From: CAMEON01 sp045577755
Lineage (GTDB): Bacteria > Bacillota > Clostridia > Oscillospirales > CAG-272
Direction: 5' to 3'
Assembly: GCA_045577755.1 (NCBI GenBank)
Contig: JAZNJA010000187.1
Location: 1 to 9,223 of the forward strand
DNA: 9,223 nucleotides
A program made the translations under genes and the position numbers. Under the pieces are notes generated by a model. It did not search any database and was not told where the DNA came from. It worked only from the letters and a program-made list of their open reading frames with translations. Positions 1 through 7,021 of this stretch are shown in pieces (positions within the stretch are counted from its first letter, which is position 1; each line of letters starts with the position of its first letter).

Positions 1-148
1 AATTCGTTACCCGACAAGTGATTTTGCCCCGCGCTCCTAAGGCTCCCTCCGGGAGGGAGCTCCCGCCCGCAGGCGGGTGAAGGAGTACGCGTGCATAGCG
101 GTTTTATCCTTGTTTCGGTCAACAAACCCACCGACAAACCCAAATTTG
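1..148 (+). repeat. Partial copy of an interspersed palindromic element (copy 1)
   Basis: This gene-free stretch holds the right portion of the element also found at 4293-4531. In order it contains the central motif CCCGACAAGT (10-19), AAGG followed by a GCTCCCT/AGGGAGC hairpin (42-60), a second hairpin CCCGCC/GGCGGG (62-77) with tail TGAAGGAG (78-85), and an outer end CAACA (120-124) then AACCCAAATTTG (137-148). In the full element the central motif is followed by the same AAGGCTCCC hairpin pair and the same AACCCAAATTTG end. The left arm should therefore lie just outside the window. The hairpins are not followed by T runs, so they do not look like intrinsic terminators. No protein-coding content is supported here. 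Confidence 0.7.
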
Positions 149-193
149 AATCATTTTGCAATCGGCTAATATTCAAAAATAGAAGGAGGTCCC

Positions 194-3100
194 ATGAAGT
201 TCAAGTACATTCTCGTCACCCTCTTGACGCTCTGCTTGCTTCTCTCCATCGCCGCATGCGATCAAGCAGACGACCCTCCCGCAAACGGCACCACCGCCGA
301 AATCATCACCGAAGCCCCCACCGAATCCCCCACCGAATCCACTACCGAGACGCCCACCGAAGCCCCCGCCCCCGCGGCCTTCCCCATCACGGTCCGAGTC
401 GAGGGCAAGGGCGCCGTCACCTTCAATGGCGACGACGTGGTGGAGACTCTGACAAAGGATCTCACTACCTCCAACGTCATCTCCATCACCGCCGTCCCCG
501 CCGAGGGCTATATCCTCAAGGGCTGGTTTGAGGAGACCGACGGCGAGCGTAAGCCTCTCCACAAGGAAGGATCGGCCACCTTCACCGTCCCCACCCGTGA
601 GGTGACTTTGGTGGCGATCTTCGAGAAGGCCTTCCTTTTGGAAGTGTTTTCCGACGATCCCGACGCAGGTGTCTTCACGGCGGGCGGTGAGGAGCTGACC
701 GAGAAGGATTGGTACGCCGCGGAGCTGACAAAGGTCACCCTCACCGCCGTCCCCGCCGAGGGCTATATCTTCGACGCCTGGTACGAGATCGACGCCGACG
801 GAAACGAGTCCCGCTACGCAAACGAGGCCACGGTAGAAGTCACCTTTGGTCAGATCGACCGCACGCTGTTCTGTAGATTCATCAAGGTCTACAAAGGTAC
901 CCTCCTCATCGAGGGACAGGGTACCGTGACCGTCAACGGCGAAGAGATGCAGAGCGGCACCACCTTGTCTCTCAGAGGCGGTGACCAAATGACCTCGCTG
1001 GCCATCCCCGCAGAAGGCCATATCTTCAAGGGCTGGTATGAGCGAAAGGACGGACAGGAGGACAAGCTGCTCGTGGACACCCCCGATCCCACCTTCATCA
1101 TGCCCGAGACCGACTGCGTCATCGTAGCGGTCTTTGAGGAGGTCCTTTCCTTGACGATCAGGGTGGAGGATCACGCCCGCGGACACTTTACGGTAGAGGG
1201 TGTGGACGGTACCTTTACCAAATACGATGCAGAAGGCAAGGGAAACACCGTCACCTTCACCGCCCACCCCGCTGAGGGCTACGAGTTCCACTACTGGACG
1301 ATCGAAGGCACCCAGAGCATCATTTCGACGGAAGCCACCCATTCTGTCACCCTGAACAAAGTGATCCATAACGCCACGCTGGTAGCCGTATTCAGACCCA
1401 TCCTCCCCCTGACCATCCGCACCACCGAGGGCGGGCGCGTTACGGTGGACGGCTCTCCCCTGTCGGATACCTATTCCGGCAAGCTTGCCTCCTACACCGA
1501 GTTCAAGGTCACGCCTGTGGCCGACGAGGGCTATAGCTTTGTGGGTCTGTATACCGTCGGAGCGGATGGCAAGCCCGACAAGGCGGTCTCCACCGCGAGC
1601 GGTGCCATTCTGCTGGTCATGCCCGAGGACGCGTATAGCCTGGTTGCCGTCTTCAAGTCGGATTTCAAAGGCTTCGTGACCACCGTCACCTGCGACGAGA
1701 CCCAAGGCGTTTTCAGAGTCGAGGGCTTTGACGGTACCTTCTCACGCTTTGAGGATACCCATCCCGAGTCCCGCACCTACATCCTCACCGCCGTGGCCGC
1801 TCCCGGCTACCGCTTCAAGGGCTGGTACGAGATCGACGGAGACAAGGAGACCCTGCTCCTTGCCGAGGAGTCCATCTGCCTTGCCCAAAGAAACAAGGAT
1901 ATCACCGTAGAGGCCCGCTTTGAGCGTGTCTACAACGTCAAATTCCGCATAGAAGGAGGCGGCACCTTCATCGCCAACGGACAGAACGTGGACGGCGTGC
2001 TGAACGTACAGCTGGCCGTGACGGATCACATGACTCTGAAGGCCATCGCCCCCGCCCACACCCGCTTTGTAGGCTGGTATGAGGTGGTCGACGGTGATCG
2101 CAAGCTCCTGTACGATCAGCCCGACGTGACCTTCACCGTCCCGGCGCGGGAATGCACCGTCGTCGCCGTCTTTGAGGATGCTCGCTATCTCTCCATCAAC
2201 TCCGCCTTGGGTCACTTCACGCTGAACGGCAGCGAGACCCTGTATGACGCCTATTCCGAGTACGTCTACCTCCCCTATGAGTTCACCGTCATCGCTCAGG
2301 TGCCCGAGGGCTACCGCTTTGACGGCTGGTACGAGGAACGAAACGGTGAATGGACCCTCCTCACAAAGGATCTCACCTACAGCGGCAAGATGACCGACCG
2401 AGATCTGCATATCAACGCCCGCTTCGACGAGCTGTATACCGTCACGGTTCAGCTCACGGGCGAGTGGAAGGTCCTCCACGAGGAGAGCGGTATCACCTAT
2501 GACGAGACCTTTACCCTGGAGCTGGCCAGGGACGAGGTCTTCACCCTGACTATCCCGTGGTCGGGTGAGTGGGAGCTGGAGGGCTGGTACACCGTCGGCG
2601 AGGATGGCAAGATCGGAGACCTCATTGCCCGCGACTCCATCGAGTGTCCGTTCACCGTGATCGGTGACATGACCGTGACCCCGCAGTTCCTGCCCAAGTA
2701 CACCCTGACCGTCAAGGTAGAGGACGAGATCGGCTCCTTTACCGTTGACGGCCGCGAGGAGGCATACACCAACTGGGGCGCCTCCGCGGCAGGCCCCTAC
2801 ACCTACACCGTCACCGCCATAGCACCCGTGGGCTACGTCTTCTCGGGCTGGTATGAGGTCATGGGCGGTGGTATTGAGGAAATACTCCTTTCCGAAAGCG
2901 TGACCTACAGCGTCACCGTGGACGGGAACGACCGCGTGATCCTGCCCCGCTTCACGGTGGCCGAGGACGTTCTGTTTACCCTCTACGTCAAGGACTTTGT
3001 GGGGGCAAGCTTCCTCTGTAACGGCGAGGAGATCCCCGGTGACGGTTGGGAGTGGAACGTCCCCTATGGCTCCGCCATGACGGTCACGGTCATCCTCGAG

Positions 3101-3283
3101 GAGGGCTACACCTTCGAGGGCTGGTATATCGAATATTACGACGAGGAGTATCAGATATACTATGCCTTCTACTCCGACGAGCCGACCGTTAGCTACACCT
3201 GCCTGGAGGAATACTGCACCCTTGTCGCCTTCGTGAAGGGCGGCCCGATCGTGGAGGGGGATATCCCTCCCGTGATCAACTGA
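194..3283 (+). CDS. Large lipoprotein with eleven InlB B-type (GWY) repeats
   Basis: A 1029-residue predicted surface lipoprotein. Residues 1-22 form a lipoprotein signal peptide (basic MKFK, a leucine-rich core, lipobox I-A-A-C with C22 as the lipid-modified residue), so the mature protein should be anchored to the outer face of the membrane. Residues about 37-62 are a Thr/Glu/Pro stalk. From residue 63 to near the end come eleven units of about 84-93 residues. Most have the core [V/I]PAEGY-x-F-x-GWYE and end in a strand such as L-V-A-V-F. This matches the InlB B-repeat / Listeria-Bacteroides repeat families of beta-rich extracellular modules, often found in adhesins. There is no LPxTG sorting signal, catalytic domain or transmembrane segment. 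The start is set by AGAAGGAGG four nt before the ATG. No terminator is visible before the next lipoprotein gene 47 nt downstream, so the two are probably co-transcribed. The ligand is unknown. Confidence 0.9.
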   Translation: MKFKYILVTLLTLCLLLSIAACDQADDPPANGTTAEIITEAPTESPTESTTETPTEAPAPAAFPITVRVEGKGAVTFNGDDVVETLTKDLTTSNVISITAVPAEGYILKGWFEETDGERKPLHKEGSATFTVPTREVTLVAIFEKAFLLEVFSDDPDAGVFTAGGEELTEKDWYAAELTKVTLTAVPAEGYIFDAWYEIDADGNESRYANEATVEVTFGQIDRTLFCRFIKVYKGTLLIEGQGTVTVNGEEMQSGTTLSLRGGDQMTSLAIPAEGHIFKGWYERKDGQEDKLLVDTPDPTFIMPETDCVIVAVFEEVLSLTIRVEDHARGHFTVEGVDGTFTKYDAEGKGNTVTFTAHPAEGYEFHYWTIEGTQSIISTEATHSVTLNKVIHNATLVAVFRPILPLTIRTTEGGRVTVDGSPLSDTYSGKLASYTEFKVTPVADEGYSFVGLYTVGADGKPDKAVSTASGAILLVMPEDAYSLVAVFKSDFKGFVTTVTCDETQGVFRVEGFDGTFSRFEDTHPESRTYILTAVAAPGYRFKGWYEIDGDKETLLLAEESICLAQRNKDITVEARFERVYNVKFRIEGGGTFIANGQNVDGVLNVQLAVTDHMTLKAIAPAHTRFVGWYEVVDGDRKLLYDQPDVTFTVPARECTVVAVFEDARYLSINSALGHFTLNGSETLYDAYSEYVYLPYEFTVIAQVPEGYRFDGWYEERNGEWTLLTKDLTYSGKMTDRDLHINARFDELYTVTVQLTGEWKVLHEESGITYDETFTLELARDEVFTLTIPWSGEWELEGWYTVGEDGKIGDLIARDSIECPFTVIGDMTVTPQFLPKYTLTVKVEDEIGSFTVDGREEAYTNWGASAAGPYTYTVTAIAPVGYVFSGWYEVMGGGIEEILLSESVTYSVTVDGNDRVILPRFTVAEDVLFTLYVKDFVGASFLCNGEEIPGDGWEWNVPYGSAMTVTVILEEGYTFEGWYIEYYDEEYQIYYAFYSDEPTVSYTCLEEYCTLVAFVKGGPIVEGDIPPVIN
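380..3250 (+). repeat. Eleven tandem GWY protein-repeat units
   Basis: The Gly-Trp (or equivalent) codons lie near 521, 775, 1030, 1290, 1540, 1819, 2071, 2323, 2581, 2847 and 3118, giving a period of 250-279 nt. Units 4 and 5 are degenerate at the signature: YWT in unit 4, and GLY in unit 5, where the tryptophan is lost. Unit 2 has AWY. The nucleotide sequences have diverged well beyond recent tandem duplication, apart from short stretches such as accgccgtccccgccgaggg shared by units 1 and 2. The array is therefore old or under diversifying pressure rather than a fresh expansion. Confidence 0.85.
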
Positions 3284-3330
3284 CACCCGTTTCCCCTAAA
3301 ATTCAATAACAAACGTATAAGGAGGCTACC

Positions 3331-4179
3331 ATGAAGCTTAAACACATTCTCGTCACCCTTTTGACCCTCTGCCTGCTCCTCACCTTCGCCGCCTGCGACA
3401 AGACCGGTGATCCGCCCGTGGATGACACCAACGCCCAGATCGCCACCGACGCGCCCACCGAAGCACCTACCGAGGCCCCTACCGAGGAGCCTACCGAAGC
3501 TCCCACCGAGGAGAAGACCGAGGCTCCTACCGAGGCGCCTACGGACGCCCCCGCCGAGACGGATCCCCCCTCTTCCGAGCCTACCAAGAAGTACCGCGAG
3601 GACTGGGACGATAACGATCCCGAGAATCCCTTCAACAATCTGATCCCCGTGGGCAAGAGCTACGACGGCAAGACCACCGCCTACGACGGCCGCTACGATT
3701 TCGGCTACGCGATCTGCCAGACCAACGACGGCGAGTACTTCTACTCGGTCCAGGAGGCCGTCTACCACCTGGAGGACATCGGCGGCGGCTCCATCCATAT
3801 GCGTGAGCACACCGATATCTGCCTCTCCATCTGGATCCCCGAGGACTTCTGCGACTACCGCCTCTACTTTGAGTTCAAGAACTGCGACTTCATCTTCAAT
3901 TACGGCAATATCTACGATGATAACACCCCCAACGCCGAGGACATCCACGGCTACGCCTACTACGCCGACCTCTACGTGCTGGACGGCATTGCCAATCTGG
4001 GCGATACCTACATCTGGATGATCGGCGGCAACGAGGGCTTTGATGAGCCCGGCAAATACCTCATGATCGACGAGTTCAACGAGGACCCCGATTACTACTA
4101 CATGTACCAGTACGTCCTGGACAAGAATCTGGACACCTGGCCCGGCCTGCCCCAGGGTGAGTATCTCCCCGAGGAGTGA
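3331..4179 (+). CDS. Lipoprotein with PTE-repeat stalk and unrecognised C-terminal domain
   Basis: A 282-residue predicted lipoprotein. Residues 1-22 are a signal peptide ending in lipobox F-A-A-C, nearly identical to that of the upstream gene at both protein and DNA level. Residues about 40-76 are a low-complexity PTEAPTE stalk. The remainder (about 88-282) is rich in Asp, Glu and Tyr and I do not recognise it as a named family. A stretch around residues 138-190 (SVQEAV, GGGSIHM, then alternating hydrophobic strands) resembles the opening coil of right-handed beta-helix (pectate-lyase-like) surface proteins; this is inference only. Three cysteines (164, 174, 185) occur in this segment. A good AAGGAGG lies five nt before the ATG. 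The 47-nt gap after the repeat lipoprotein has no terminator, which suggests a two-gene operon ending at the hairpin at 4202-4231. Both products should sit on the outer membrane face. Confidence 0.85.
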   Translation: MKLKHILVTLLTLCLLLTFAACDKTGDPPVDDTNAQIATDAPTEAPTEAPTEEPTEAPTEEKTEAPTEAPTDAPAETDPPSSEPTKKYREDWDDNDPENPFNNLIPVGKSYDGKTTAYDGRYDFGYAICQTNDGEYFYSVQEAVYHLEDIGGGSIHMREHTDICLSIWIPEDFCDYRLYFEFKNCDFIFNYGNIYDDNTPNAEDIHGYAYYADLYVLDGIANLGDTYIWMIGGNEGFDEPGKYLMIDEFNEDPDYYYMYQYVLDKNLDTWPGLPQGEYLPEE

Positions 4180-4201
4180 TATCCCCATAGAAAGCAAAAC
4201 G

Positions 4202-4231
4202 GCTCCCCTGCCACACAGCGGGGGAGCTTTT
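4202..4231 (+). terminator. Rho-independent terminator of the lipoprotein pair
   Basis: GCTCCCC (4202-4208) pairs with GGGGAGC (4221-4227) and is followed directly by TTTT (4228-4231). It starts 23 nt after the stop codon of the second lipoprotein gene and just before a new promoter. Confidence 0.8.
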
Positions 4232-4247
4232 CTCAACCTTTGGTTGC

Positions 4248-4276
4248 TTGACAAAGGGGGGGAGTTGGGGTATAAT
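4248..4276 (+). promoter_or_regulatory. Exact-consensus sigma-A promoter upstream of rtcB
   Basis: TTGACA (4248-4253), a 17-nt spacer and TATAAT (4271-4276) match the housekeeping consensus at all twelve positions. Transcription should begin near 4283. That gives a leader of about 270 nt to the small ORF and about 350 nt to rtcB, most of it occupied by the inverted-repeat element. Confidence 0.85.
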
Positions 4277-4292
4277 GCGGGGGAATAGAGAA

Positions 4293-4531
4293 CAAATTTG
4301 GGTTTGTTGAACTGTTGGTTTGTGCCCTGTCCGCAATATATGCCCTCTCACCGCTGCGCGGAGCTCCCCCGGAGGGGGAGCCTTGGGACGGCGTTAAAAC
4401 TTGTCGGGAAACGGGATTTCGCTGGGTTAAGTACGAAAGGCTCCCCCTCTGGGGGAGCTCCCGCCGCAGGCGGGTGAGAGGGCAACACGCAAGGGTCGGC
4501 ATGAACCAACAGCCCGCTAAACCCAAATTTG
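4293..4531. repeat. 239-bp inverted-repeat (MITE-like) element, full copy
   Basis: The ends are exact inverted copies: CAAATTTGGGTT (4293-4304) and AACCCAAATTTG (4520-4531). Further in, CTGTTGG (4312-4318) mirrors CCAACAG (4506-4512), GCCCTCTC (4342-4349) mirrors GAGAGGGC (4476-4483), and hairpin GCTCCCCC/GGGGGAGC (4363-4381) mirrors the one at 4440-4458. A second hairpin sits beside each: GCTGC/GCGGAGC-type on the left and CCCGCC/GGCGGG (4460-4474) on the right. The arms are about 92-95 nt with near-constant spacing, around a centre containing ACTTGTCGGG (4399-4408). The related partial copy at 1-148 shares the centre, the hairpins and one end. I see no ORF inside that could be a transposase and no clear target-site duplication. 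It lies between the rtcB promoter and the ribosome site. Confidence 0.75.
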
Positions 4532-4556
4532 AAAACACAAGAAAGGAGTGATCCCC

Positions 4557-4688
4557 ATGTCTGCCTACTGTAGAACCATGAATCACCGTACACCCACCCA
4601 CAACTATGCAACAACTACAGCAAGGAGACTGTATGATCGAGATCCAAACCAAAAAGAATACTGTCAAGGTCTTTACCGACGATCTTGA
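4557..4688 (+). CDS. Small leader ORF (43 aa) overlapping the rtcB start
   Basis: The ATG at 4557 follows AAAGGAG with a spacing of about seven to nine nt. It sits in the GGAG...CCCATG arrangement used by the lipoprotein gene at 194 and by degV. The frame stays open for 43 codons to TGA at 4686-4688, running 56 nt into rtcB in a different frame. The peptide (starting MSAYCRTMNH, ending GLYRRS) is basic and polar, has no membrane segment and resembles no family I know. It may be a translated leader peptide that couples to or limits rtcB translation, or a chance ORF. It cannot be an rtcB N-terminal extension, because the frame differs and an in-frame TGA at 4579 blocks the rtcB frame. Confidence 0.4.
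   Translation: MSAYCRTMNHRTPTHNYATTTARRLYDRDPNQKEYCQGLYRRS
4622..4635 (+). promoter_or_regulatory. Ribosome binding site deciding the rtcB start
   Basis: AAGGAG (4622-4627) lies five nt before the ATG at 4633. The upstream in-frame ATG at 4606 has no comparable site and would add nine residues not seen in the family, so 4633 is the better start. This site lies inside the small leader ORF, so ribosomes translating that ORF would pass over it. Confidence 0.75.
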
Positions 4689-5889
4689 CAAACAAACGAA
4701 GCTACAGATCGCCGCCACCGCCCGTGACCCCGCCTACGCCGACTCAAGGATCCGCGTCATGCCCGACACACACGCGGGCAGAGGCTGCGTCATCGGCATG
4801 ACCATGACCCTTACGGGTCGCGTCTCTCCCTCCCTGGTGGGAGTGGATATCGGATGCGGCATGGAGGTGGTCCGTCTGGGAGAAACAGACCTGGATCTGC
4901 CGTATCTGGATGCCTTTATCCATGAGCAGATCCCCGCGGGAAGGAACGTCCACCCTATCCCCGCCGACACAGATCTTCCCCTGAGGGAGCTGATCTGCGG
5001 CTTTGCCGTGGATACGGACCGTGTCCTCCGCAGCCTGGGCACCTTGGGAGGAGGGAACCACTTCATCGAGATAGACCGAGGGAGCGACGGTTCCCTCTAT
5101 CTGGTCATCCACTCAGGCTCCCGTTCCCTGGGGGCGGCCGTGGCCAATCACTACCGTGACGAGGCCTACAAGTACCACCTGAAAAAAGCCCGCAAGGCCC
5201 ACCGCGTCGAGAGCCGTGACCGCATGGATATGGAGACCGACCGCTTCGATATCACCCGCTTCGGTATAGACGCCTACGGTGACGAGACGCACAGCCATCG
5301 TCCGCAGGCCACCAAAGCCTCCCGTCGCGACGAGAGAGGGAAGCTCCCGGTTAAATGGGAGACCGCCGCCTGCGAGGGCCGTCTGTACGAGGATTATCTT
5401 CACGACCTTGGTATCGCGGTGGCCTTCGCCGAGGAGAACCGACGCCGCATCGCCGAGCGCATCTGCAAGGGCCTGGGCCTCACCGTCAAGGAGCGCTTTT
5501 CCTGTGTCCATAACTATATCGACACCGACCGCATCCTCCGCAAGGGCGCCATCTCGGCAAGACAGGGCGAGCGGGTCTTCATCCCCCTGAATATGCGGGA
5601 CGGAGCCTTGATCGGTACAGGTCTGGGTAACCCCGACTGGAACTTCTCGGCTCCCCATGGCGCGGGAAGAGCCTGTAGCCGAACCGATGCCAAGCACGCC
5701 TACGACCTGGAGGCCTACCAAGCCACCATGCGGGAGGCGGGGGTCTACACCACCACCGCCGTAAAGGAGACCCTGGACGAATGCCCCATGGCCTACAAAA
5801 CTCCCGACCGCATTCTGCCCCATCTTACCGAATGTGTCGAGATCACCGACCGTCTGATACCCATCTATAATTTCAAAGCGGGAGAATAA
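4633..5889 (+). CDS. rtcB: RtcB-family RNA-splicing ligase
   Basis: A 418-residue predicted GTP- and Mn-dependent RNA ligase that joins 2',3'-cyclic-phosphate or 3'-phosphate ends to 5'-OH ends, used in RNA repair. The N-terminus (MIEIQ..NTVKVFTDDL) begins as RtcB proteins usually do. Visible family signatures: MPDTHAG (43-49), GVDIGCGM (70-77, metal-ligand Cys75), LGGGNHF (138-144, His143), HSGSRS (160-165, His160), HNYI (293-296, His293) and HGAGR (342-346, His342 as expected guanylylated residue). All catalytic positions are present. Compared with E. coli RtcB (Cys78, His168, His185, His281, His337), the Cys75-to-His143 span is about 20 residues shorter and the His160-to-His293 span about 37 longer. 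The extra length falls in a charged segment around 186-245. The gene stands alone, with no RtcA, archease or PrfH neighbour. It is expected to be cytoplasmic. Expression may depend on the structured leader and overlapping small ORF. Confidence 0.92.
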   Translation: MIEIQTKKNTVKVFTDDLDKQTKLQIAATARDPAYADSRIRVMPDTHAGRGCVIGMTMTLTGRVSPSLVGVDIGCGMEVVRLGETDLDLPYLDAFIHEQIPAGRNVHPIPADTDLPLRELICGFAVDTDRVLRSLGTLGGGNHFIEIDRGSDGSLYLVIHSGSRSLGAAVANHYRDEAYKYHLKKARKAHRVESRDRMDMETDRFDITRFGIDAYGDETHSHRPQATKASRRDERGKLPVKWETAACEGRLYEDYLHDLGIAVAFAEENRRRIAERICKGLGLTVKERFSCVHNYIDTDRILRKGAISARQGERVFIPLNMRDGALIGTGLGNPDWNFSAPHGAGRACSRTDAKHAYDLEAYQATMREAGVYTTTAVKETLDECPMAYKTPDRILPHLTECVEITDRLIPIYNFKAGE

Positions 5890-5929
5890 CGAATCTCAAG
5901 ATCCCCGCGTTTCGGAAATACAAAAACCA

Positions 5930-5960
5930 AAACCCACCGGTCAAAGCGATCGGTGGGTTT
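5930..5960. terminator. Bidirectional terminator between rtcB and degV-family gene
   Basis: AAACCCACCG (5930-5939) pairs with CGGTGGGTTT (5951-5960), and three inner pairs extend the stem to 13 bp around a 5-nt loop. Read on the minus strand, the stem is followed by a T-rich tract (GGTTTTTG), so it should end the degV transcript well. On the plus strand the trailing TTT and T-rich sequence are weaker but adequate for rtcB. The remaining 105 nt to the degV stop codon show no other clear signal. Confidence 0.8.
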
Positions 5961-6065
5961 CAGGTTGTTATATGGCATTGGGGAAATGCCCGACGGGGAG
6001 GGGTGGAGCTCCCGCGTCCGTTATCGCGTGTTTGCGGGATAACCTGTCACGGAGAGAGGGAAGGC

Positions 6066-6932
6066 TCAGCGCTGCTTGGCCACGAAGAAGAGAGCCATGG
6101 TACCGGGACCCGAGTGCGCGCCGATGACGGTGCCCACGTTGGTGACGTGCTGAACCTTGTTGGCTCCCTTGGCGATCAGCATATCGCAGAGAAGCTTGAC
6201 GTCATCCTCGCAGTCACCGTGGGAGATGAAGAAGGTGCCGTTTGCGGGGTCCTCGGCGGTCTGAATCAGCTTGTCCGCCAGAGCGGCCAGGGAATTCCTG
6301 CGGCCGCGGACGGTGCCGACCTTGATGAGGTGGCCCTCGTCATCCACGTGCATGACGGGCTTGATGTTCAGCATACCGCCCACCAGGGCCACAGCAGGGG
6401 ACACGCGGCCGCCCCGCTTCAGGTAAACCAGGTCCTCAACGGTGAACCAGTGAGCCAGCTTGGGGATCAGCTCATGGCAGTAGGCGGCGGCCTCCTCGAT
6501 GGTGGCGCCCTCGTTCTTCTTGTCCAGCACCAGCTTGACGATCAGACCCTCGCCGGCGGAGGCGCAGAGGGTATCGATGGCGATGATCTTACGGTCGGGA
6601 TACTTTTCGGCCAGATCCTCGGCGGCCAGCTTACCTTGCTGGAAGGTGGTGGACAGGCCCGAAGAAAAGCCCAGATAGAGAATATCGGTGCCCTCAGCCA
6701 GGACAGGCTCGAAATGCTCGCGGAAGGCCTCGGCGTTAACGGCGTTGGTCTTTGCAACGTGACCGTCCCGCATATTCTGGTAGAATTCCTTGATAGGCAT
6801 ATCGTCGTTGAGGAAATCACGGTCGATGTGGTCAAAGCGGAAGGCGAGACTGACACAGGAAACGCCCCACTCGGCAAGGACCTCGGGGGTAATGTCACAG
6901 GCAGAATCGGTAAAGATCTTGTAGTTGTTCAT
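6066..6932 (-). CDS. DegV-family fatty-acid-binding protein
   Basis: A 288-residue cytoplasmic protein of the DegV/FakB fold, a normal length for the family. These proteins bind a fatty acid; FakB-type members present it to the kinase FakA for phosphorylation. Visible motifs: FTDSACDI (7-14) at the N-terminus; SSGLSTTFQ (90-98), equivalent to the SGLSGTY lipid-binding loop; the KRGGR element (172-176); and GTVIGAHSGPG (267-277) near the C-terminus. The TSQP-type loop reads KTNAVN (61-66), a variant of the usual Thr-Ser. There is no signal peptide. AAAGGAG lies seven nt before the ATG. The gene has its own promoter (6993-7021) and shares a terminator with the convergent rtcB. No fakA-like kinase is in the window, so whether it acts as a FakB subunit or another lipid binder cannot be decided here. 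Confidence 0.93.
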   Translation of the reverse strand: MNNYKIFTDSACDITPEVLAEWGVSCVSLAFRFDHIDRDFLNDDMPIKEFYQNMRDGHVAKTNAVNAEAFREHFEPVLAEGTDILYLGFSSGLSTTFQQGKLAAEDLAEKYPDRKIIAIDTLCASAGEGLIVKLVLDKKNEGATIEEAAAYCHELIPKLAHWFTVEDLVYLKRGGRVSPAVALVGGMLNIKPVMHVDDEGHLIKVGTVRGRRNSLAALADKLIQTAEDPANGTFFISHGDCEDDVKLLCDMLIAKGANKVQHVTNVGTVIGAHSGPGTMALFFVAKQR

Positions 6933-6992
6933 GGGAATCTCCTTTGCATTGGATCGTGGAGGCCGCCGGACGAGCGGTCACCGTACGCTGCT

Positions 6993-7021
6993 ATTATACA
7001 CGATATTTGGAAAAAGGTCAA
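6993..7021 (-). promoter_or_regulatory. Sigma-A promoter for the degV-family gene
   Basis: On the minus strand, TTGACC (7016-7021) is followed by a 17-nt spacer and TATAAT (6993-6998). Only one position departs from consensus. The leader would be about 55 nt. Confidence 0.8.

Noticed and set aside
146..172. Promoter-like TTGAAT ... TAATAT just before the first lipoprotein gene
   Set aside because: The spacer is only 15 nt and the -10 is poor. The true promoter may lie upstream of the window, although the repeat end supplying a -35 cannot be excluded.
173..3286. Two antisense open frames of more than 500 codons opposite the repeat lipoprotein
   Set aside because: They mirror the sense gene's codon bias in a GC-rich repeat protein, are low-complexity Gly/Asp/Val-rich, lack good ribosome sites and have no recognisable domain.
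3193..4254. Antisense open frame of 353 codons opposite the second lipoprotein
   Set aside because: It is rich in Val/Gly/Leu runs typical of the reverse complement of PTE and Asp-rich coding sequence. It crosses the lipoprotein terminator and lacks a ribosome site.
4363..4474. GC-rich hairpins in the rtcB leader as intrinsic terminators or a riboswitch
   Set aside because: None is followed by a T tract, the same hairpins recur in the unrelated copy at the window start, and no known riboswitch core was recognised. They are better explained as parts of the interspersed element.
4606..4632. Upstream rtcB start at 4606
   Set aside because: It has no ribosome site and would add nine residues not expected for the family. 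The ATG at 4633 has AAGGAG at proper spacing and matches the usual RtcB N-terminus.
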